Source: Arthrobacter sp. PM3
GTDB taxonomy: Bacteria; Actinomycetota; Actinomycetes; Actinomycetales; Micrococcaceae
Reading direction: 5' to 3'
Assembly (NCBI RefSeq): GCF_003352915.1
Contig: NZ_CP022314.1
Location: 917,514 to 981,513 of the forward strand
DNA: 64,000 nucleotides
Of this stretch, positions 51,630 through 61,401 are shown in pieces; the stretch's first letter is position 1, and every line of letters begins with the position of its first letter. The notes beneath the pieces were generated by a model. That model was not told the DNA's origin. It did no database searches and saw only the letters and a program-made list of their open reading frames with translations. Made by a program: the position numbers and the translations under genes.

Positions 51630-53753
51630 GTGGACAACAACAACCAGAGCACCCCCTCAGCCATGGACTACATCACCGCCCGCCTGGGCGCCGAGGGTTC
51701 CCCGATGCTTGCCTTCGGCGGCGACTACAACCCGGAGCAGTGGCCCGAGGAGACCTGGGACGAGGACGTCCGGCTGATGCGCGAGGCCGGCGTCAACCTG
51801 GTCAGCGTGGGCATCTTCAGCTGGTCGCTGCTGGAACCGTCCGAGGGCGTCTACGAATTCGGCTGGCTGGACCGTGTCCTGGACCTGCTGCATGCCAACG
51901 GCATCCGGGTGGACCTGGCCAACGCAACAGCCTCCCCGCCGCCGTGGTTCAGCCACAAGTATCCCCAGTCACTGCCGGTAACGGCCGACGGCGTGCGGCA
52001 CAGTTACGGTTCGCGGCAGGCTTTCGCCGCGTCCAGCCCAGAATACCGCCGGGCTGCCGCGGCGCTGACGGAACAGATCGCCGTCCGGTACAAGGACCAC
52101 CCCGCCGTCGTGATGTGGCACGTCCACAACGAGTACGGCTGCCACAACCAGCCGGACTTCTCCGACGGCGCCGCCGCCGGCTTCCGCGTCTGGCTCGAAC
52201 GCCGGTACGGCAGCCTCGACGCGCTCAATGCCGCGTGGGGCACCGCCTTCTGGTCCCAGCGCTACACGGACTGGGCCGAGATCCTGCCGCCGCGGACCTC
52301 CGGGACCTGGGTCAACCCGACCCAGCAGCTGGACTTCGCCCGCTATTCCTCCGACGAGCTGCTCGAATGCTACAAGGCCGAGGCCGCGATCATCCGTTCC
52401 CACTCCGACCATCCCGTGACCACCAACTTCATGGGCTTCAACATGGGCCTGCACCAGCCGGTGGACTACTGGCGCTGGTCCCAGGAGATGGACGTGGTCT
52501 CCAACGACCACTACCTCATTGCCGAGGACGCACGGAACTTCCAGGAGCTGGCGGCCACCGCCGACCTCACCCGCGGCTGGGCCAACGGCAAGCCCTGGCT
52601 GCTGATGGAGCATTCGACGTCGGCCGTCAACTGGCAGCCGCGCAACATCGCCAAGGCGCCGGGCGAGATGCTGCGCAATTCCCTGCAGCACGTGGCCCGC
52701 GGCGCCGACGGCGCCCTGTTCTTCCAGTGGCGGGCCTCGCGGGCCGGTGCCGAGAAGTTCCACTCCGGGCTGCTGCCGCATGCCGGCACTGACACCAAGG
52801 TGTGGCGCGAGGTGGTCCAGCTGGGCCAGGCGCTGCGCAGCCTGGCGGAAATCAGCGGCTCGGTGGTCACGGGGGCCTCCGGCCGGGTGGACGTCGCCAT
52901 CCTCCACGACACCGATGCCCGCTGGGCCTCGGAACTGGACTCGCACCCGAGCGTGGATGCCTCGAACATCGCGGAAACCCGGCGCTGGCATGACGCCTTC
53001 TACCGGGCCGGGATTCCCACGGACTTCCGCCAGAGCACGGACGACCTCTCCGGCTACCGGCTCGTCGTCGCGCCGATGCAGTACCTCGTCGGCGATGCCG
53101 GGGCGGCGAACCTGGACGCCTACGTCCGCGCTGGCGGCCACCTCGTCGTGACGTATTTCTCCGGTATCGTGGACGAAAATGACCACATCAGGCTTGGCGG
53201 CTACCCCGGCGCATTCAGCGGACTGCTGGGCGTGCGGATGGAGGAGTTCTTCCCCTTGCGTGCCGGCGAGAGCGTCCCGCTCAGCGGCTTCGGCGCAGGC
53301 ACGTGCTGGAACGAACTGGGACAGGCCACCACTGCCGAGGTCCTCGCGGAGGTGGCCGGCGGCCCGGCCGCCGGTTCTCCGGCCGTGACCCGCAACCGCG
53401 CCGGAAGCGGCCGGTCCTACTATGTCGCCACCACGCTCGCTCCGGAGGGCATGGCCGAGCTTCTCAGCGTCGTCTGCGCCGATGCCGGGGTGCAGCCGCT
53501 CCTTCCGGACCTGCCGGCCGGGGTGGAAGTTGCCCGGCGCAGCAAGGACGGGACCGACTGGACGTTTTGCATCAACCACGGGGCGGACGACGTCAGGCTG
53601 CCGCTGGACGGCGTCGACGTCCTCACCGGCGCCGAGCTCGACGGCGGCCTGGGCCTCGCTGCCGGAGGCGTCGCCGTCATCCGGACCCGGGCCGCCGAAC
53701 TGGTCGGCTCGTCCGCCAGCCAATCAGACCAGTCAACCCACCCACGCCTGTAA
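51630..53753 (+). CDS. GH42 beta-galactosidase
   Basis: A 707-residue intracellular glycoside hydrolase of family 42. N-terminal MLAFGGDYNPEQWPEETWDE is typical; acid/base glutamate in MWHVHNEYGCHN (about residue 165) and nucleophile glutamate in PWLLMEHSTSAVNW (about 325). The C-terminal part contains the trimerisation and beta-sandwich domains. The start is GTG five bases after AAAGGA; another possibility is ATG at 51663. No signal peptide. It hydrolyses galactosides imported by the transporter encoded just before. Length is near the family norm (about 680). Confidence 0.93.
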   Translation: MDNNNQSTPSAMDYITARLGAEGSPMLAFGGDYNPEQWPEETWDEDVRLMREAGVNLVSVGIFSWSLLEPSEGVYEFGWLDRVLDLLHANGIRVDLANATASPPPWFSHKYPQSLPVTADGVRHSYGSRQAFAASSPEYRRAAAALTEQIAVRYKDHPAVVMWHVHNEYGCHNQPDFSDGAAAGFRVWLERRYGSLDALNAAWGTAFWSQRYTDWAEILPPRTSGTWVNPTQQLDFARYSSDELLECYKAEAAIIRSHSDHPVTTNFMGFNMGLHQPVDYWRWSQEMDVVSNDHYLIAEDARNFQELAATADLTRGWANGKPWLLMEHSTSAVNWQPRNIAKAPGEMLRNSLQHVARGADGALFFQWRASRAGAEKFHSGLLPHAGTDTKVWREVVQLGQALRSLAEISGSVVTGASGRVDVAILHDTDARWASELDSHPSVDASNIAETRRWHDAFYRAGIPTDFRQSTDDLSGYRLVVAPMQYLVGDAGAANLDAYVRAGGHLVVTYFSGIVDENDHIRLGGYPGAFSGLLGVRMEEFFPLRAGESVPLSGFGAGTCWNELGQATTAEVLAEVAGGPAAGSPAVTRNRAGSGRSYYVATTLAPEGMAELLSVVCADAGVQPLLPDLPAGVEVARRSKDGTDWTFCINHGADDVRLPLDGVDVLTGAELDGGLGLAAGGVAVIRTRAAELVGSSASQSDQSTHPRL

Positions 53754-53762
53754 GGACTCCAG

Positions 53763-54560
53763 ATGCTAGCCGCTGCCCGCCATTCCGCCATCCTCGCCGA
53801 GGTCCAGCGTGAACGGATCGTCCGCGTCGCGGACCTCGCCAAGATGCTCGGGGTCTCGCTCATGACCGTGCGGCGGGACATCGATGCCCTGGACGCGGCC
53901 GGCAGCGTGGAGAAGATCCATGGCGGGGCCAAGCTGCCCGGCGGCGCCAGCACCCACGAGCCGGGCTTCGAGCTGAAGGTGACCCAGCTCAAGGACGAGA
54001 AGATGGCGATCGCGCAGGAGGCCGCCGCCCAGGTCCGCGAGGGCATGGCGGTGGGGCTCAGCGCCGGCACCACCACGTGGGCGCTGGCGCAGCTGCTGTC
54101 CGCCGGGCCGCGGATCACGGTGGTCACCAACTCCGTGCGGATCGCGGACGTCTTCCACCAGAGCTCCTCGCCATCCACCGTGATCCTGACCGGCGGCGAA
54201 CGCACCCCCTCCGATGCCCTCGTCGGCCCGCTTGCCACGTCCGCCCTCCGGCAACTGCACCTGGACGTGCTGTTCCTCGGCGTCCACGGCGCGGACGCCG
54301 ACGCCGGGTTCACCACGCCCAACGTCCTGGAAGCGGAAACCGACCGGGCCTTCGTGGCCGCGGCCCGCCGGGTGGTGGTCCTGGCCGACCACACCAAGTG
54401 GGGCACCCTGGGCATCAGCACCATCGCCGACCTCGAGGACGCTGACGAACTCATCAGCGACGACCTCCTGGGCGGGGAAGCCCGGCGCATCCTCGGCGAG
54501 CGCGTCGGGCGGCTCCGCCTGGCGCGCACGGCTTCTGACGCCGGCGCCGCCACGGGCTGA
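53763..54560 (+). CDS. DeoR/GlpR-family transcriptional regulator
   Basis: A 265-residue repressor. N-terminal DeoR helix-turn-helix: ERIVRVADLAKMLGVSLMTVRRDIDALDAAG (residues 16-46) and KIHGGAKLPGG. The C-terminal DeoR sensor domain has VGLSAGTTTWALAQLL, VVTNSVRIAD, ILTGGER and VVVLADHTKWG. It lies inside the galactoside operon, nine bases after the beta-galactosidase, so it is probably self-regulated and read through from 48340. The tandem repeats at 48244-48274 are its likely target. Confidence 0.92.
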   Translation: MLAAARHSAILAEVQRERIVRVADLAKMLGVSLMTVRRDIDALDAAGSVEKIHGGAKLPGGASTHEPGFELKVTQLKDEKMAIAQEAAAQVREGMAVGLSAGTTTWALAQLLSAGPRITVVTNSVRIADVFHQSSSPSTVILTGGERTPSDALVGPLATSALRQLHLDVLFLGVHGADADAGFTTPNVLEAETDRAFVAAARRVVVLADHTKWGTLGISTIADLEDADELISDDLLGGEARRILGERVGRLRLARTASDAGAATG

Positions 54561-54605
54561 CCTCAACGGCCCCGCCCACCACTCATCACTACGCCTGGAG
54601 CTACC

Positions 54606-56876
54606 GTGAACAACCCGGACCTCACCCTTGTCCCCGAGACCCGTCCCCCGGGTGTCAGATCCGTGGGCGTCCCGCCTGCCGAGCCGCTGCACCTGCGCCG
54701 CTCCGGCACATCCTTGCTCATCGACTTCAGCACGGGCGAGCCCGCGATGCTGCACTTCGGCGCCGACCTCGGCCCCGCCCTGCCGGACCTGTCGCTGCTG
54801 GGCGACGCGGTGCCGCACTCGGCCCTCGACATCCCGGTCACCCTGGGACTGATCCCGCAGGCCTCCTCCGGGTGGCGGGGGCGGCCCGGCCTCCGCGGGC
54901 ACCGGAACGGCCAGGCGTTCTCGGCCCGCCTGCGCGTTGTCGGGGTGGAACAGGCGGAGGCGGGCTCGGCCGTCATCACCCAGGCCGACGCGGAGGCGGG
55001 CGTCACCGTCCGTACCGAGGTCAGGATCAACGACGGCGGCCTCCTCCAGCTCCGGCACCGGCTCCACAACGACGGTGCGGATCCCTACAGCCTCGACGAA
55101 CTGGCCGCGGTGCTGCCCGTGGGCCGCGCGGCCACCGAAGTCCTGGACCTGACCGGCCGCTGGTGCCGGGAGTCCCACCCGCAGCGACTGCCGCTGCACC
55201 AGGGCACCTGGGTCCGGTCCGGCCGGCACGGCCGCACCGGCCACGACGCCCCGCTCCTTCTGGCCGCCGGGACCGCCGGGTTCGGCAACCGCCACGGCCA
55301 GGTCTGGGCCGTGCATCTGGGCTGGAGCGGCAACCACGAGAGCTTCGTTGACGCCGTGGCGGACGGCCGGACTGTCATCGGCGCCTCGGAACTGCTCGGT
55401 GCCGGCGAGATCGTCCTCGCCCCGGACACCGGGTACGAGACTCCGTGGCTGTTCGCCGCGTACTCCGCCGCCGGGCTGGACGGCATCAGCGACGCCTTCT
55501 ACGCCTGGTTCCGCGGCCGGCCCCACCACCCCGGCAGCCGGTCCGGCAAAGCCCGGCCCGTGACGCTCAACGTCTGGGAAGCGGTGTATTTCGACCACCG
55601 CCTGCCCGTGCTGCTGGAACTGGCCGAGTCCGCCGCCGGCCTGGGCGTGGAACGCTACGTGCTCGACGACGGCTGGTTCCGCGGCCGGCGCAACGACACC
55701 GCGGGACTGGGCGACTGGTACGTCGACGAGGAGCGCTGGCCCGGCGGCCTGGCCCCGCTGGTCGACGCGGTCACCGGCCACGGCATGGAATTCGGGCTCT
55801 GGGTTGAGCCGGAGATGATCAGCGAAGACTCGGACCTGGCCCGCGCCCACCCGGACTGGATCGCCGGTCCGGCCACGCACGCCACGCCCGGCCTTCCCGG
55901 CAGCAACGGCCGGCTGCCCGAACGCTGGCGGCACCAGCAGGTCCTCGACCTCGTCAACCCCGACGCCTGGCAGTACGTCTTCGGCCGGCTGGACGCCCTG
56001 CTGCGTGAGTACCGGATCAGCTACCTCAAGTGGGACCAGAACCGGGACCTGACCGAGATGGGCCACGCCGGCCGACCCTCGGTACACGACCAGACCCTGG
56101 CCGTGTACCGGCTGCTCGACGAACTCCGCAAAGCCCATCCCGGCGTCGAGATCGAAAGCTGCTCCTCCGGCGGCGGCCGCGTGGACCTCGGCATCCTGGA
56201 ACGCACCGACCGGATCTGGGCCTCGGACTGCAACGACGCCCTGGAACGGCAGACCATCCAGCGGTGGACCGGCCTGGTGGTGCCGCCGGAACTCGTCGGA
56301 TCGCATGTCGGGCCCACCACAAGCCACACCACGGCGCGCACGCACGATCTTTCCTTCCGGGCCGTCACCGCGATGTTCGGCCACTTCGGCCTCGAATGGG
56401 ATGTCCGGCACCTCGCCGGTTCCGAGCGCACCGAACTTGCCGCGGTGATCGCGCTGTTCAAGGAGTACCGCCCGCTCCTGCACAGTGGACGCATGGTGCG
56501 CGCCGACGAGCCCGATCCGTCGCTCCGGCTGCACGGTGTCGTATCCCACGACGGCGCCGAAGCCCTCTTCGCGCTGGTGTCCGTGGCGACGTCGTACGCC
56601 GAATTCCCCGGCCGGATCTGCCTGCCGGGCCTGCTGCCGGACGCCGCATACCGGGTGGAGGCGCTGTACCCGGCGGCCGAAGACCGCCGGGCCTTCCTGC
56701 AGACGGAACACCCGGCATGGCTCGCCGGCGGCGTCGACGCGACCGGCCGCTTCCTGGCGGAGTCCGGCCTCCCGATGCCCGTCCTCAACCCGGAACACGG
56801 CCTGCTCCTGGCCGTCCGCCGCGCCACCGCTGACACTCCAGCCGCAACCGGCGGCCACGCCGTAAGGAACTCCTAG
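54606..56876 (+). CDS. GH36 alpha-galactosidase
   Basis: A 756-residue family 36 alpha-galactosidase. N-terminal beta-sandwich up to about residue 320; the barrel contains RYVLDDGWFRGRRND, GLWVEPEMISEDSDLARAHP, nucleophile aspartate in ISYLKWDQNRDLTE (about residue 480) and acid/base aspartate in RIWASDCNDALERQ (about 542). EIESCSSGGGRVDLG is also diagnostic. GTG start five bases after GGAG. No signal peptide, so it acts on imported raffinose-type or melibiose-type sugars. Directly followed by galT. Confidence 0.94.
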   Translation: MNNPDLTLVPETRPPGVRSVGVPPAEPLHLRRSGTSLLIDFSTGEPAMLHFGADLGPALPDLSLLGDAVPHSALDIPVTLGLIPQASSGWRGRPGLRGHRNGQAFSARLRVVGVEQAEAGSAVITQADAEAGVTVRTEVRINDGGLLQLRHRLHNDGADPYSLDELAAVLPVGRAATEVLDLTGRWCRESHPQRLPLHQGTWVRSGRHGRTGHDAPLLLAAGTAGFGNRHGQVWAVHLGWSGNHESFVDAVADGRTVIGASELLGAGEIVLAPDTGYETPWLFAAYSAAGLDGISDAFYAWFRGRPHHPGSRSGKARPVTLNVWEAVYFDHRLPVLLELAESAAGLGVERYVLDDGWFRGRRNDTAGLGDWYVDEERWPGGLAPLVDAVTGHGMEFGLWVEPEMISEDSDLARAHPDWIAGPATHATPGLPGSNGRLPERWRHQQVLDLVNPDAWQYVFGRLDALLREYRISYLKWDQNRDLTEMGHAGRPSVHDQTLAVYRLLDELRKAHPGVEIESCSSGGGRVDLGILERTDRIWASDCNDALERQTIQRWTGLVVPPELVGSHVGPTTSHTTARTHDLSFRAVTAMFGHFGLEWDVRHLAGSERTELAAVIALFKEYRPLLHSGRMVRADEPDPSLRLHGVVSHDGAEALFALVSVATSYAEFPGRICLPGLLPDAAYRVEALYPAAEDRRAFLQTEHPAWLAGGVDATGRFLAESGLPMPVLNPEHGLLLAVRRATADTPAATGGHAVRNS

Positions 56877-56877
56877 C

Positions 56878-57990
56878 ATGGGCACCATCACGAAACGCTC
56901 CTACAAGCTCTCCGACGGCCGGGACATCATCTACTTCGATGACTCCGACACCGTGCTGCCGCCGGAGCGCGGCAACGACCTCCGCGAGCCGACGGTCCGG
57001 CCGCCGACGGCCACCATGCGCCAGGACATCCTGACCGGCGAGTGGATTTCGATCGCGGCCGCACGGCAGAACCGCGTGGTGCTGCCGCCCTCGCACTTGG
57101 ACCCGTTGGCCCCGGCCTCCCCCGGGAACCCCTCGGAGATCCCGAGCCTGTATGACGTCGCCGTCTTCGAAAACAAGTCCCCGTCCTTCGGCCCCGACCT
57201 CGGGGGCGCCGCCGCCCCGGAGGGCCTGGCGGACCTCGCCCGGGTGGGGCTGGGCCGCAGCCGGCAGTCCGTGGGCCGGTGCGAAGTGGTGTGCTTCTCC
57301 CCCGAACACACCGGTTCCCTCGCGGACCTGCCGCTGTCCCGGATGCGCACCGTGGTGGAGGCCTGGGCGGACCGGACGGCCGCGCTGTCGGCGCTGCCCG
57401 GCGTCGAACAGGTCTTTCCGTTCGAGAACCGCGGCGAGGCGATCGGGGTGACCCTGCACCATCCGCACGGGCAGATCTACGCCTACCCCTACATCACGCC
57501 CCGCACGGCCCAGCTGGTCCGCACGATCGAGACCTACGGCGGGCCGCTGTTCGAGGACGTCCTGGCCTTCGAGCAGAAGTCCGAGCGGGTGCTGCTCCAG
57601 GGCGACCACTGGACCGCGTTCGTCCCGTTTGCCGCGCGCTGGCCGGTGGAGGTGCACATGCTCCCGCACCGGCACGTCCCGGACCTCGCCGCCACCACGG
57701 ACGAGGAACGCGATGAGTTCTCCGCGTTGTACGGCCGCCTCCTGCGCGGCGTCGACGCCCTCTACGACACGCCGACCCCGTACATTTCGGCCTGGCACCA
57801 GGCCCCGGTCCACGCCCACCGGGACGACATCCGGCTCATGCTGCAGCTGACCTCGCCCCGCCGGGAGGAGGACAAGCTCAAGTACCTCGCGGGGTCGGAG
57901 GCCGCGATGGGGGCGTTCATCGCGGACATCCCGCCGGAAACTGCCGCCGCCCGGCTACGCGAAGCCATCGAAAAGGACACCCGGCCATGA
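56878..57990 (+). CDS. galT: Galactose-1-phosphate uridylyltransferase
   Basis: A 370-residue GalT. The nucleotidyl-accepting histidine lies in LHHPHGQIYAYPY (H-x-H pattern HPHGQ, about residue 196). Other GalT features: ATMRQDILTGEWISIAAARQ, VVCFSPEHTG, FPFENRGEAIG and the C-terminal SAWHQAPVHAHRDD. It transfers UMP from UDP-glucose to galactose 1-phosphate. The start is one base after the alpha-galactosidase stop and the stop overlaps galK by four bases. Confidence 0.96.
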   Translation: MGTITKRSYKLSDGRDIIYFDDSDTVLPPERGNDLREPTVRPPTATMRQDILTGEWISIAAARQNRVVLPPSHLDPLAPASPGNPSEIPSLYDVAVFENKSPSFGPDLGGAAAPEGLADLARVGLGRSRQSVGRCEVVCFSPEHTGSLADLPLSRMRTVVEAWADRTAALSALPGVEQVFPFENRGEAIGVTLHHPHGQIYAYPYITPRTAQLVRTIETYGGPLFEDVLAFEQKSERVLLQGDHWTAFVPFAARWPVEVHMLPHRHVPDLAATTDEERDEFSALYGRLLRGVDALYDTPTPYISAWHQAPVHAHRDDIRLMLQLTSPRREEDKLKYLAGSEAAMGAFIADIPPETAAARLREAIEKDTRP

Positions 57991-59165
57991 ATCAAGCTCT
58001 TCAGCGGGGAAGTGAGTACTTCTCCAGCCAGTTCGGCGGCGCCCCGGACGGCCTGTGGTCTGCGCCGGGCCGGGTCAACCTGATCGGCGAGCACACGGAC
58101 TACAACGAAGGTTTCGCGTTCCCGCTCGCAATCGACAAGCGCACCACCGTGGCCGCCCGTGCCCGGGAAGACCGGCTCCTGCGGGTCGCCAGCAGCGCCT
58201 TTCCCGGCGTCGTGGAGGCGAACCTCGATGCCCTCACCCCGGACGCCCTTACGGGCTGGGCCGCGTACCCCCTCGGCGTGGCCTGGGCGATGTCCCGCGC
58301 GGCAGCCGGCGACGGCGGCGCCTCCTCCGGCGCCCGGCTCACCGGCATGGACCTGGCGCTGACCTCGAACGTCCCGGCCGGCGCGGGGCTGTCCTCCTCG
58401 GCCGCCGTCGAGTGCGCGGTGGCCGTGGCGCTGAATGACCTCTGGGGGCTTGGCCTGGACCGGCAGGAACTCGCCCGGATCGGCCAGCTGGCCGAGAATA
58501 AGGTGGTCGGCGCGCCCACCGGCATCATGGACCAGTCGGCCTCGCTCCTGGGCGAGCCGGATCACGGCATCCTGCTGGACTGCCAGAACCTGTTGACGGA
58601 GAGCGTCGCCCTCGGCTTCGCCGCGGCAGGGGCGGGGCTGCTCGTGATCGACACCCGCACCAGCCACTCGCACGCTGACGGCGGCTATGCCAGCCGCCGC
58701 CGCTCCTGCGAGGACGGCGCCCGGGCCATGGGCGTCGGGAGCCTGCGGGCACTGGGGCCGGAGGACCTTCCCCGTGCGGCGGACCTGCTGGACGAGAAGA
58801 CCTACCGACGGGTCCGGCACATCATCACCGAAAACCAGCGGGTACTGGACACTGTCGCCGCACTGCGCGGTTCAGGCGCCGCCGCGATCGGACCGTTCCT
58901 CAACGCATCCCACGTCTCCATGCGGGACGACTTCGAGATCTCCACCCCCGAGCTCGACCTCGCCGTGGCCAGCGCACAGGAGCTGGGCGCCATCGGCGCG
59001 CGCATGACCGGCGGCGGCTTTGGCGGCGCGGCCATCGCACTGGTCCGCAACGACGACGCCGGCAGGGTCGCCGGGGGCATTGCCCGCAGCTTCGCCCGGG
59101 CCGGGTACACGGCCCCGGCGATCTTCCCGGTCACCGCGTCCGGAGGCGCCCGCCGCGACCTTTAG
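57987..59165 (+). CDS. galK: Galactokinase
   Basis: A 392-residue GHMP kinase that phosphorylates galactose. Galactokinase signature APGRVNLIGEHTDYNEGFAF (residues 21-40), ATP loop VPAGAGLSSSAAVECAVAVA (about 129-148), GIMDQSASLLG with catalytic aspartate and C-terminal MTGGGFGGAAIAL. Length matches the family. Last gene of the galactoside operon; ATGA overlap with galT. The UDP-galactose epimerase galE is not in this window. Confidence 0.96.
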   Translation: MNQALQRGSEYFSSQFGGAPDGLWSAPGRVNLIGEHTDYNEGFAFPLAIDKRTTVAARAREDRLLRVASSAFPGVVEANLDALTPDALTGWAAYPLGVAWAMSRAAAGDGGASSGARLTGMDLALTSNVPAGAGLSSSAAVECAVAVALNDLWGLGLDRQELARIGQLAENKVVGAPTGIMDQSASLLGEPDHGILLDCQNLLTESVALGFAAAGAGLLVIDTRTSHSHADGGYASRRRSCEDGARAMGVGSLRALGPEDLPRAADLLDEKTYRRVRHIITENQRVLDTVAALRGSGAAAIGPFLNASHVSMRDDFEISTPELDLAVASAQELGAIGARMTGGGFGGAAIALVRNDDAGRVAGGIARSFARAGYTAPAIFPVTASGGARRDL

Positions 59166-59209
59166 CCAGCCGCTGATCGTAAACCCGGCGCTGTCCCAGG
59201 CGCGTCCCG

Positions 59210-60199
59210 TCAGGCGGGTAGGAGCCGGGCGGCGTCGGCGAGCAGTTCCACCGAACGCAGCCGGGCTTCGGTGCCGGTGCTCTGATGCGCCACGATCAGC
59301 TCGTCGGCGTCGGCGTGCTGCGTGAACTCCTCCAGGTACGCCAGGACGGCGTCCGGGGTGCCGACCGCGGAGTACTTCATCATCTGCGCCATGTGCTGGC
59401 CCTGCGGCGAGTCCAGGATCATGTCCGCCTCGTCGTCGCTGAACACGCGCCCGTTGCCGAAGAACAGCGAGACCCTGGCCCGCTTGGTGGCCTGGAACAT
59501 CGCCTGGGCCTCGGCGGCCGAGTTCGCGGCGATGACGTTGACGCCGGCGATCACGTGCGGGGCGTCAAGCTGCGCGGAGGGCCGGAACTCGCGGCGGTAC
59601 ACGGCAACCGCGTCCTGCAGGGCGTTGGGCGCGAAGTGCGAGGCGAAGGCGTAGGGCAGGCCCAGCTGGGCGGCCAGCCGGGCGCCGAACAGGGAGGACC
59701 CCAGGATGTAGAGCGGCACGTCGGTGCCTTTGCCCGGGGTCGCCTCGACGCCGTGCACGCGGGTGGGGCCGGTCAGGTACCCCTGCAGTTCCAGGACGTC
59801 CTGCGGGAAGCTGTCGGCGGACATCGGATCGCGGCGCAGCGCGCGCATGGTGTTCTGGTCGCTGCCGGGCGCCCGGCCCAGCCCGAGGTCGATCCTTCCC
59901 GGGTGCAGGGTTTCGAGCGTGCCGAACTGTTCGGCGATGGTCAATGGGGAGTGGTTGGGCAGCATCACGCCGCCGGCGCCGAGCCGGATGCTGGACGTGT
60001 GGGCCGCGACGTGCGCGATCAGCACGCTCGTGGCGGAGGACGCGATCGAGGACATGTTGTGGTGCTCGGCGTACCAGATCCGCCGGTAGCCCCGGTCCTC
60101 GGCGAGCTGGGCCATGGCCACGCTCCCGGCGAAGCTCTCGGCCGCCGTCTGGCCCGGGCCGATGGTTGCGAGGTCGAGGATGGAGAGCGGAACAGTCAC
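59210..60199 (-). CDS. LLM-class flavin-dependent oxidoreductase
   Basis: A 329-residue luciferase-like monooxygenase-fold protein. Features: [70 protein letters not shown] and [18 protein letters not shown]. This is the common MsnO8-type group that uses FMNH2 or F420; substrate unknown. The frame is open to 60301, but the N-terminal extra part is arginine/proline-rich and lacks homology; GTG at 60199 gives the usual start ([11 protein letters not shown]). Convergent with galK. Confidence 0.88.
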   Translation of the reverse strand: MTVPLSILDLATIGPGQTAAESFAGSVAMAQLAEDRGYRRIWYAEHHNMSSIASSATSVLIAHVAAHTSSIRLGAGGVMLPNHSPLTIAEQFGTLETLHPGRIDLGLGRAPGSDQNTMRALRRDPMSADSFPQDVLELQGYLTGPTRVHGVEATPGKGTDVPLYILGSSLFGARLAAQLGLPYAFASHFAPNALQDAVAVYRREFRPSAQLDAPHVIAGVNVIAANSAAEAQAMFQATKRARVSLFFGNGRVFSDDEADMILDSPQGQHMAQMMKYSAVGTPDAVLAYLEEFTQHADADELIVAHQSTGTEARLRSVELLADAARLLPA

Positions 60200-60396
60200 G
60201 GAACAGGCCGGCCTTTCGTTGCGGGGCAGTGGACGGACCGCTCGTAGGGAACCGCGGTCCGGGGCGGCGCCGGTTGTCCGGCGCGGGCACACTGGGGTCA
60301 ACGACGGCGGCGCCCGGGATATTTCTGCCCCCCGGTTCTGCCCACACGGATCAGCGCAAGCGGGTCAGCGCCACAGCGGTTGGGCGCGTCGGCGCG

Positions 60397-61197
60397 TCAG
60401 CCGCACGAGTAGTTGTAGTCGAGGCCGCGGGAGATGTACTGCGTCATCGAGACCCGGCTGCGCGGGGTGAGCCCGGGAAGGGAGCAGTTCGCCTTGGCCG
60501 CGGATGCCGACCCCGCGCCGGCGAGCCAGCTCGGCAGTCCTGCCAGCGGGCTGGTGGACTTCACGGTCCCGGCAATCCTGGCCCACTGGTAACCGGTCGA
60601 GTAGAGGCCAACGCGGGCGCCGATACGCTTGAAGTACGCGGTCATGCCCTCCAGGACGGCGACGTTGGCCGCCTTGTCTGCCTGCCAGGTGTTTTCCAGT
60701 TCCACGTCCAGCCACCAGAGGTAGGACTGCGGATTGCTGATGCCGCGACGCCGGGCGTCGTCGGACGCTTTCGCCCAGCCGTACATGTAGGAGCAGGCCT
60801 TGAAGGTGCCCGCGGCGCAGCTGCCGTAGGGGTTGGAGACCTTCACTCCGCTGTAGGTGTTCGACTTGGGCCACCAGGACCCCTGCCGGCCGGGGTTGGC
60901 CGTGTTGACGTACAGCGCCACCCGCGGCTGCGCCGTCGCTGCCGGGGACTTTGCCGTCTTCGCCCACGCCAACTGGCTCGCCAGGCACGGGTTCGTGTTG
61001 TTGGCCAGGCCGTTGTTAACGCCGACGATGGCGAAGGCCGGCTGCTTCGGCAGGGTTTTGCCGCACTGCGGCCACGAGACGTCGATGCCCGGTCCCGGAG
61101 ACTTTGCCGTCGCGGCGGAGGCCGGGACGCAGCCCAGGAGGACCAGGCCGAAGGTCACCAGGATGGACAGGATGATGCGCGGGAGCGAGTTGGGCAT
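60397..61197 (-). CDS. Secreted GH25-like (muramidase-fold) protein
   Basis: A 266-residue exported protein. Signal peptide at residues 1-29 (IILSILVTFGLVLLGC, then VPASA); it could be processed by signal peptidase I after ASA or act as a lipoprotein through LLGC. The mature start PGIDVSWPQCGK and the later YLWWLDVELENTW (D-x-E) match catalytic positions of GH25 lysozyme-like barrels. FAIVGVNNGLANNTNPCLASQ and VALYVNTANPG are shared by related actinobacterial secreted proteins. Seven cysteines in the mature part suggest disulfides. Peptidoglycan cleavage is plausible but not proven. Confidence 0.75.
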   Translation of the reverse strand: MPNSLPRIILSILVTFGLVLLGCVPASAATAKSPGPGIDVSWPQCGKTLPKQPAFAIVGVNNGLANNTNPCLASQLAWAKTAKSPAATAQPRVALYVNTANPGRQGSWWPKSNTYSGVKVSNPYGSCAAGTFKACSYMYGWAKASDDARRRGISNPQSYLWWLDVELENTWQADKAANVAVLEGMTAYFKRIGARVGLYSTGYQWARIAGTVKSTSPLAGLPSWLAGAGSASAAKANCSLPGLTPRSRVSMTQYISRGLDYNYSCG

Positions 61198-61401
61198 GCC
61201 ACAGTCTAAGGCAGAAATTCAAATCGGTAGTGTAATCCGGCATTCCTCCCCGCGCGGGCCCGTCCGGCGCCCTTTTTCGGGCCCCGGCGCCCGCCGGACT
61301 AAACCCATGGAATAGTCAGCATGCTGAGGATGTTCTCCTTCCTATGAGCAGTGACAACCCGCCGAACCCGCCGGCCCCGCCGGCAGAACAGGAACTACAC
61401 C

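Noticed and set aside
51969..53723. Reverse-strand open frame of 584 codons opposite the beta-galactosidase gene
   Set aside because: Same codon-bias artefact; no ribosome site or recognisable motif.
53766..56891. Reverse-strand open frame of 1041 codons opposite deoR and the alpha-galactosidase gene
   Set aside because: It is a mirror of two well-supported genes with very high GC at third positions, which removes stops from the opposite strand. Composition is glycine/arginine/valine-rich with no domain.
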